The notes under the pieces are model-generated. The model worked only from the letters and a program-made list of their open reading frames with translations. It had not been told where the DNA came from and searched no databases. A program made the translations under genes and the position numbers. Source: Silurus meridionalis (lineage: Eukaryota; Chordata; Actinopteri; Siluriformes; Siluridae). Taken from it: a stretch of 64,000 bases of DNA. Numbering within the stretch: the first letter of the stretch is position 1; each line of letters starts with the position of its first letter. This document shows positions 24,481 through 64,000 of the stretch, one piece after another. The DNA lies in NCBI RefSeq assembly GCF_014805685.1, contig NC_060885.1:26158132-26222131 (forward strand). The letters run 5' to 3'.

Positions 24481-57355
<32,875 letters not shown>

Positions 57356-57669
57356 AGCTATGGTGATAACTTCGGCTTCACCAAGTTCAAAGCCTGCACA
57401 GTCAGAAGAACAGGTAAATAAGAAACAGCAGCAGAGGATCATCAAGCTTCAAATGTACATTCTTGTCAACTGTCTCTACATTAATGTGTGAATAAGAAAC
57501 CAAGTGCAACAAACAAAACATCAATGTAGGGAAACATTTCAAATCTGTGATTAAGAAAGCATTGTACAAGTCCAATGGCATATCATCTCAAGTGATTTAT
57601 TGTTATTTTAATCACCTTCTCCCCTACATGCAACGTGCAAACAATGTAACGCAGTACAACAGTTGTAAA

Positions 57670-57865
57670 ATAACTTTCTTTTGGCTTCTCCCATAAGGGG
57701 TTACCACCACAGCAGATCATCCGTATCCGTGATCCGCATGTTTGATGTGGCACATGTTTTACACTGGATGCCCTTCCTAACGCAACCCTCCCGTTTATTA
57801 GTGCTTGGGACCAGCCCTGGGCCGTGGCAGTGAAAGCGCCAAATCCTAACCACTAAACCACCAGT
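57670..57865 (-). mobile_element. tRNA-Glu-derived SINE with RTE-like tail
   Basis: On the minus strand ctggtggtttagtggttagg then atttggcgctttcactgcca matches tRNA-Glu (A box tagtggttagg, anticodon arm ggcgctttcactgc). The body gttaggaagggcatccagtg follows, and the tail ends gctgtggtggtaacccctta. That tail resembles the RTE-like LINE 3' end at 21,223-21,245. It is not a functional tRNA: the acceptor stem is missing. Confidence 0.75.
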
Positions 57866-58012
57866 TCAAATCCCAGCATGACCAAGCTGCCACTGCTGGG
57901 CAGCTGAACAAGACCCTTAACTATTCAGCTGTATAAAAATGAGATCATAAAAATGATTTTCAAAAATGTCACTCAGAATAAAGTGTCTGCAAAATGCTGT
58001 AAATGTAAGTGA
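57866..58012 (+). mobile_element. Second SINE fragment, plus strand
   Basis: ttcaaatcccagcatgacca, agctgccactgctgggcagc and the tail tgcaaaatgctgtaaatgta are parts of a different tRNA-derived fish SINE. It starts right where the minus-strand SINE begins. Confidence 0.65.
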
Positions 58013-58481
58013 CTAGTTAAAAAAAAGTATTGCATATAAAGTAAGCAGGGAATAGAAATGACCAGCATGAGAATGATTGTGAGCATCCTACTGTACTATG
58101 CCAAATGATGCCTAGATAAAGAAATATGATCTAGTGCAAAATATACATGTATTAAGATAAAAATATTCAATAAGTGGTGGCAGTTGCATAAAGGTATGAT
58201 CTGGAGTGGTAGGGAAGCTGTCATTTAACCTGCTGTAGAGTCATTTTACTACAGGAAGAAGGGAAGAACAATGCCTGGCATGAGCTGGATGAGAGAAGCC
58301 AGTGATTATAGACTGAGCTTTTAATTGGCATCTGGTTAAGTAAATCTCTCGTACTTGTGGGAGATCAAATGCTGATGATTTTTAGTGCAGTCCTCGGTGT
58401 ACTCTGACTGAATTATTAGGATGGACACTGGAAAGCTATTGCAGAGAGTAAATAAAACAATTTAATAAAATAAACACACTA

Positions 58482-58640
58482 TGGTAAACAACCCCAATTC
58501 CAAAAATTTGGGACACTGTGTAAACTGTAAATAAAAACAGAATGCAATGACTGCAAATCTCATATACACTTATAAATCTCCGTATCTAATTCACAATAGA
58601 CCAGAGAAAACAAATCTAAATGTTTAAACTGTTGTAATGT
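58482..58640. mobile_element. Solo end of the 1.6-kb DNA element family
   Basis: acaaccccaattccaaaaat, then aaataaaaacagaatgcaat is the terminal sequence also seen at 1,591 and (inverted) 3,200. No partner end was found. Confidence 0.65.
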
Positions 58641-58778
58641 ACCATTTTACGAAAAAAAAGTACTTTTTCTTTATTAAAGAGGATTACTAAATAAGAGAGA
58701 GAAAATAAGACAGGTCTCTTAAAATGAACAAGTAATTAGTTTTTCTTTTTGGCATTTTTATTGCTGAAATTGCATACA

Positions 58779-58781
<3 letters not shown>

Positions 58782-58838
<57 letters not shown>
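58782..58838. repeat. (TA)n microsatellite
   Basis: About 28 TA units, followed directly by a hAT end. Confidence 0.95.
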
Positions 58839-58841
<3 letters not shown>

Positions 58842-59630
58842 GGCTGCAACAACAAATCTATAAAATCGCTAATAAACGATAATGAAATTCGCTGTCAACG
58901 AATGCTGTTATGGATGAGCTGGGCTGTTCGAGTTGCAGGTTAGCATGATGGCAAGACAATGCAGCTGCTTGCGAAAATGGCGGCGACTACAGGGTAGAGA
59001 CCTATGCAGGATGGATTTTTCAGTCCCACTCCCACAAAAATAGATGTTATTTTCTCCCGCTCCCGTATGTAATATTCAAGTTTTGTCTTGCTCCTGCCAG
59101 CAAAAGCCCGCAGGTAAAATGTACAAGTAGTACAACTGCTTCTTCTTGCTACTTTGCTTTTCTTGTTTTACTTGCTTCCCTTTTGAATCCTTTTTATTTT
59201 ATTTTAGCTGCAATTGTTGCTTTTGTGCAGTAGATACATAATTTATTTGTTTTTAGTAAGTAATTGTATTTTTTTTTATATTTTTAAGACCATTTTGCGG
59301 GAGTCCTGTGGATAATTATTTTCTCCCGCAAAACCGCACACGAGTATTTTAACACCCGCATTCATCAATCAAATCTTGTACCCGCCACACTCATTTGAAG
59401 GTCTCTAATTTTAATGTCCATTCTCCGACTTCACTGTCACGCTTAGTAACACATACAACTGTGCCCTAACCAGTGCAACAGTGAAAAGGGACCCCTCTCA
59501 AACCGCGCCGTGTTCCGAACTTTGTTTAAGCCACATACACCAGTATTGCGGTATACTAAATATTCATATCATAACAAAAATAGACACCGGTATACCGACC
59601 AGCACTATTTATAGATTTTATTTTTTACTT
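58839..59630. mobile_element. Cluster of hAT-type relics
   Basis: tagggctgcaacaacaaatc at 58,839 is a hAT end. From about 58,996, tagagacctatgcaggat begins a unit whose inverted end gaaggtctcta is near 59,407. Around 59,545-59,615 ccagtattgcggtatac and accggtataccgacc suggest a third. None has a visible transposase. Confidence 0.5.
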
Positions 59631-60352
59631 AAACCAATCAGACATTTTATTTAAAATTGTTTTTAAAATGTAAACTGTTGATATTTACAAATGTTAATAA
59701 TATTAAACTGCATTAATAAAAAAATGACAAGCAATTTTATGTTTTACATTTCTATCCCCCTAACTGTACTGAAATTTAATCAAATCATATAGGGTATTGT
59801 TTGTAGAATTTTGAGTAAAATACTGAATTGAATCCATTTTGGAGTAAGGCTGTACGGATGCACTGTATATACATTTTTAAGCACGGTTGTCAACTTGAAA
59901 TCTGCAATTATCATTAAAAACAATACAAATGTTGATTTGCACAAATTGCTTCACCTTACATACTTAAATGCTTAGATTTAAAATGTCTAAATTAAAGATG
60001 TAAAAAGCTGGCTTTTGCCTTTTTTTAAAGTACACTTGCAAAAGTATTGACCCCCCCATTGGCATTTTTCCTATTTTGTTGCCTTACAACTTGGAATTAA
60101 AATTTATTTTTATTTGGATTTCATGTAATGGACATACACAAAATAGTCCAAATTGGTGAAGTGAAATGAAAAAAATAACTTGTTTCAAAAAATTCTAAAA
60201 AATAAATAACGGAAAAGTGGTGCGTGCATATGTATTCACCCCCTTTGCTATTAAGCCTCTAAATAAGATCTGGTGCAACCAATTACCTTCAGAAGTCACG
60301 TAATTACTTAAATAAAGTCCACCTGTGTGCAATCTAAGTGTCACATGATCTC

Positions 60353-60353
60353 A

Positions 60354-60421
<68 letters not shown>
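60353..60421. repeat. (TA)n microsatellite inside a Tc1 element
   Basis: About 34 TA units between the left terminal repeat and the transposase frame. Confidence 0.95.
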
Positions 60422-60429
<8 letters not shown>

Positions 60430-60534
60430 GATCATATAATACAGAATCATATAATCAGATCACATGTTCTGAAAGGTCAGGGACAAAGTTGTGGAGAAGT
60501 ACAGATCAGGGTTGGGTTATAAAAAAATATAACT

Positions 60535-61413
60535 TTGAAAACTTTGAACATCCCACGGAGCACCATTAAAGCCATTATTAAAAAATGGAAAGAATATGGC
60601 ACCACAACAAACCTGGCAAAAGAGGGCCGCCCACCAAAACTCACGGACCAGGCAAGGAGGGCATTAATCAGAGAGGCAACAAAGAGACCAAAGATAACCC
60701 TGAAGGAGCTGCAAAGCTCCACAGTGGAGATTGGAGTATCTGTCCATAGGACCACTTTAAGCCGTACACTCCACAGAGCTGGACTTTACGGAAGAGTGGC
60801 CAGAAAAAAGCCATTGCTTGAAGAAAAAAAATAAGCAAACACATTTGGTCTTCGCCAAAAGGCATGTGGGAGATTTCCCAAACATATGGAAGAAGGTACT
60901 CTGGTCAGATGAGATTAAAATTGAGCTTTCTGCCCATCAAGGAAAACGCTATGTCTGGCGCAAACCCAACACCTCTCATCACCCCGAGAACACCATCATG
61001 GATGTTTTTCATCAGCAGGGACTGGGAAACTGGTCAGAATTGAAGGAATGATGGATGGCGCTAAATACAGGGAAATTCTTGAGGGAAACCTGTTTCAGTC
61101 TTCCAGAGATTTGAGACTGGGACGGAGGTTCACCTTCCAGCAGGACAATGACCTCGAGTGGTTTAAGGGGAAACATTTAAATGTCTTGGAATGGCCTAGT
61201 CAAAGCCCAGACCTCAATCCAATTGAGAATCTGTGGTATGACTTAAAGATTGCTGTACACCAGCAGAACCCATCCAACTTGAAGGAGCTGGAGCAGTTTT
61301 GCCTTGAAGAATGGGCAAAAATCCCAGTGGCTAGATGTGCCAAGCTTATAGATACATACCCCAAGAGACTTGCAGCTGTAATTGCTGCAAAAGGTGGCTC
61401 TACAAAGTATTGA
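60535..61413 (+). pseudogene. Tc1-like transposase, deleted and frameshifted
   Basis: Frames read LNIPRSTIKAIIKKWKEYGT, a break near 60,830, [20 protein letters not shown] (first catalytic Asp kept), a gap where the GGGS block should be, then [20 protein letters not shown] and [18 protein letters not shown], ending GGSTKY. About ten residues after the second catalytic Asp (PKHT region) are missing, which would shorten the D-E spacing. The N-terminal start is also lost. Confidence 0.88.
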
Positions 61414-61669
61414 CTTTGGGGGGGGTGAATAGTTATGCACGCTCAAGTTTTTTTCTCTTATTTCTTGTTTGTTTCACAATAAAAAATATTTTGCATCTTC
61501 AAAGTGGTAGGCATGTTGTGTAAATCAAATGATACAAACCCCCAAAAAATCAATTTTAATTCCAGGTTGTAAGACAACAAAATAGGAAAAACGCCAAGAG
61601 GGGTCAATACTATTGCAAGGCACTGTAAATACCATGAATTGGGGTTTTAACATTTTTTTTTTATCGGAT

Positions 61670-63404
61670 TAACAGAAGGAGGAGAAGGAGAGGACAAAGA
61701 CGTCTACAGAGACAGCAGGAAAAGGAGAAATGGAGTTAGTGCTTTAAATGCTGGCACGATGCTGGCAGGTTGCTGATATGATGGAGAGGAGAAAAGTAGA
61801 TATGTTGTGTGTTCAGGAGACCAAGTGGAAAGGGAGTAAGGCCAGGTGTGGATGGAAAGAGAAATGGTGTAGGGGTGATTCTGAAGGAGGAGTACAGTAA
61901 GAGTGTAGTGGAGGTGAAGAGAGTTTCTGATAGGATGATGAACTTGAGGCTGGAAGATGAAGTTGTGATGATAAATGCCATCAGTGCTTATGCTCCACAA
62001 GTGGGCTGTGAGATGGAGGAGTATGGAGGCATGTAGGTGAGGAAGGAGAAAGAATTTGTACCAATTGACCAGGCAGAGGGACCGATCTGGGAAGAATGTA
62101 CTGCAAGTTAGAGCAATAAAGGATGGAGATGAAAATGTGTTGACTAGTGAGGAGAGTGTGTTGAGAAGATAGAGGGAGTATTTTAAGCAGCTGATGAATA
62201 AGTAAAATGAGAGAGAGAGAAGGTTGGATGGCGTGGAGATGGTGAAGCAGAAAGTGGATAGGATTAGTAAGGAGGAGTTAGTAAGTATAGAATTAGTAAG
62301 AGCAGCATTTAAGAGGATGAAGAGTGGAAAGTCGGTTGGACCAAACAACATACCCGTGGAAGCATGGAGATGTTTAGGAAAGATAGCAGTGGAGTTAACC
62401 AGGTTGTTCAACAAGATTTTGGAAGGTGAGAGGATGCCTGAGGAATGGAGAAGGAGTGTGCTGGTACTGATCTTCAAGAAGGAGGGAAATGTGCAAGCCT
62501 GCAGTAACTACAGGGGAATAAAGTTGATCAGTCACACCATGAAGATATGGGAAAGAGTAGTGGAAGCCAGGCTGAGAGAAGTGGTGACCATCTGTGAGCG
62601 AAAGTATGGTTTTATGCCAAGGAAGAGCATCACAGACACATTATTTGCTTTGAGAATGTTGATGGAGAAGTATAGAGAAAGTCAGAAGGAGTTGCATTGT
62701 GTGTTTGTAAATATAGACAAAGCATACGACAGGGTGCCGATAGAGGAGTTGTGGTATTTTATGAGGAAGTCAGGTGTGTCAGAAGTTTGTGAGGGTGGTG
62801 CAGGACATGTATGAGGACAGTGTGACAGCCCTGAAGTGTGCAGTAAGAATGACAAACTGGTTCAAGTCGGAGGTTGGATTGTTTTAAGGATCGGCTCTGA
62901 GCCCTTTCCTGTTTCCAGTGGTGATGGACAGGTTGACGGACGAGGTCAGACAGGAGCCTGGGGTCAACAGTGCAAAGTAATGGAGAGTGTGTTAAAGAAG
63001 TGAAGAAAAGAGTGCAGGCAGGGTGGAGTTGGTGGAGAAGAGTGGCAGGAGTGATTTGTGATAGTAGGGTATCTGCAAGCGTGAAAGTGAAAGTTTATAG
63101 GACTGTGGTGAGATCTGAGATGTTGTATGGTTTAGAGACAGTGGCATTGAGTAAAAGGCAGGAGGCGGAGCTGGAGGTAGCAAAGCTGAAGATGTTGTTT
63201 TTGTTGGGAGTAAAGAGGAGGGACAGGATTAGGAATTAGTTTATTAGAGGAACAGCCCATGTAGGACTTTTTGGAGACAAGGTGAGGAAGGCGAGATTGA
63301 GATGGTTTGGACATGTGCAGAGGAGGGACATGGGGTATATCAGTAGGAGAATGCTTAGGATGGAGCCACCAGGAAAGAGGAAATGAGGAAGGCCAAGGAG
63401 GAGG
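61670..63404 (+). mobile_element. RTE-like LINE with endonuclease and RT parts
   Basis: 61,740-62,030 holds endonuclease pieces (DGKRNGVGVILKEEYSKSVV, NAISAYAPQVGCEMEE). 62,224-62,814 is a 196-codon open RT frame: MKSGKSVGPNNIPVEAW, ERMPEEWRRSVLVLIFKKEG, CSNYRGIKLISHTMKIWERV, YGFMPRKSITDTLFALRML, then VFVNIDKAYDRV. Later parts (MLYGLETVALSKRQEAELEV, GHVQRRD-like) run to about 63,400. Deletions remove parts of the endonuclease and the FADD box. Confidence 0.9.
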
Positions 63405-63677
63405 TAGAGCTGGGCGATAAATTGATTTTATCGATTAACTCGAATGTGTAGTTTACATCAATATGTTTTAATAAAAATCGGTTTTCTCTTTAATGTCCGC
63501 CGACGCTCCCCTCTGGGCTCCCATAGTTTCGAAAGAACTCCCCCCCGCGCGTTTGCTATAGAGATACACAAACAACATGGCAGCGAGCAAGCAAAGGTAG
63601 CAGTGGCTTTAATTTACTGCAGCATCTCCAACAGAGGCATGCTGTCGAGTGGGAGAGATGTAGTGCCCTACGAAATG
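63405..63677 (+). mobile_element. Truncated copy of the BED-finger hAT element
   Basis: From tagagctgggcgataaattg on it matches 35,881-36,150, then switches at 63,677 to unrelated Tc1-end sequence. It starts at the 3' end of the LINE. Confidence 0.82.
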
Positions 63678-63767
63678 ATGCCTTCAGTGTGAATCTACAA
63701 TTTTCATAGTCATGAAAATAAAGAAAACTCTTTGAATGAGAAGGTGTGTCCAAACTTTTGGTCTGTA

Positions 63768-63768
<1 letters not shown>
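63678..63768 (+). mobile_element. Tc1 terminal repeat fragment
   Basis: tgccttcagtgtgaatctac to caaacttttggtctgtactg, nearly the same as 55,030-55,132. It is followed by a (TA)n tract, as the other copy is. Confidence 0.75.
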
Positions 63769-63817
<49 letters not shown>

Positions 63818-63839
63818 ATATGTATATGTATATATAATG

Positions 63840-63902
<63 letters not shown>
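63769..63902. repeat. Two (TA)n tracts
   Basis: TA runs at 63,769-63,812 and 63,843-63,902 with a TATG-rich link between. Confidence 0.95.
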
Positions 63903-63905
<3 letters not shown>

Positions 63906-64000
63906 TGGAACCTCGGGTTACAATTTAATTCGTTCCGGTACTTTATTCGTAACCTGAAAAGTTCGTATCCCGATACAAATTTCCCCATAATAATGAACAG
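63903..64000. mobile_element. Left end of a MITE, cut by the window edge
   Basis: cagtggaacctcgggttaca, then tcgttccggtactttattcg and aaaagttcgtatcccgatac is the terminal region of a fish MITE. TA precedes it. The right end is outside. Confidence 0.65.

Larger units (their letters stand above)
60033..61625 (+). mobile_element. Tc1-like transposon with internal deletions
   Basis: The left end (cacttgcaaaagtattgacc) and right end (ggtcaatactattgcaaggc, then actg) are inverted, as are the inner repeats tttttcctattttgttgcct and aacaaaataggaaaaacgcc. A (TA)n microsatellite sits at 60,353-60,421 in the 5' part. The right TA site is present; the left outermost bases are eroded. Confidence 0.85.
57394..64000. 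other. herc4 upstream intron, no first exon identified
   Basis: Should contain or precede the noncoding first exon and promoter of herc4. I see no CpG-rich promoter apart from GC-richer stretches belonging to transposons (59.0-59.5 kb and 63.5 kb), so the promoter may lie right of the window. Confidence 0.4.

Noticed and set aside
57801..57865. Possible tRNA-Glu gene
   Set aside because: The match covers the D and anticodon arms only; the acceptor stem cannot pair and SINE body follows directly.
61704..62477. 257-codon minus-strand open frame, the longest in the window
   Set aside because: It is the reverse strand of the LINE endonuclease/RT region; the plus-strand reading has the known motifs.

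Overview
This window is vertebrate nuclear DNA, almost certainly from a teleost fish. The genes are split into short exons with GT/AG introns. The introns carry many Tc1-like, hAT and other DNA transposons, RTE-type LINEs, tRNA-derived SINEs and long (TA)n and (CA)n microsatellites. The repeat mix would suit an otophysan such as a catfish, but the sequence does not settle the order.

Two protein-coding genes lie head to tail on the minus strand. The right two thirds (57,355 down to 24,481) hold what appears to be the complete coding region of herc4, a small HERC ubiquitin ligase. I rebuilt 23 coding exons with matching phases. They encode about 1,051 residues: an N-terminal RCC1-type beta-propeller, a linker and a C-terminal HECT domain with its catalytic cysteine. 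A 5' untranslated segment is spliced on just before the ATG; the first exon and promoter were not found. A poly(A) signal lies about 100 bases past the stop codon.

The left part (18,917 down to 3,401) is the 5' end of lyst, the BEACH-domain lysosomal trafficking regulator. The exon at 3,401-3,602 encodes the recognisable LYST N terminus. Two upstream exons (13,069-13,160 and 18,903-18,917) join to it in frame and would add 38 residues, or act as an upstream ORF if a second acceptor 5 nt away is used. The rest of lyst lies beyond the left edge. A CpG-rich region and a palindromic CRE mark the probable promoter near 18.2-18.95 kb.

The rest is intronic or intergenic repeat. It includes a near-intact Tc1 element (8.3-9.9 kb), a Tc1 inside another Tc1-like element (40.9-43.9 kb), Tc1 relics at 50.4, 55.2 and 60.0 kb, RTE-like LINE copies at 20.1, 26.3, 31.6 and 61.7 kb, and two hAT copies with a BED-finger relic (35.9 and 63.4 kb). 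No CRISPR array, operon or intact RNA gene was seen, and no novel multi-gene system. The most interesting points are the possible lyst N-terminal extension with its tandem acceptor, the Tc1 elements bracketed by (TA)n(CA)n arrays, and several well-preserved insertion junctions.
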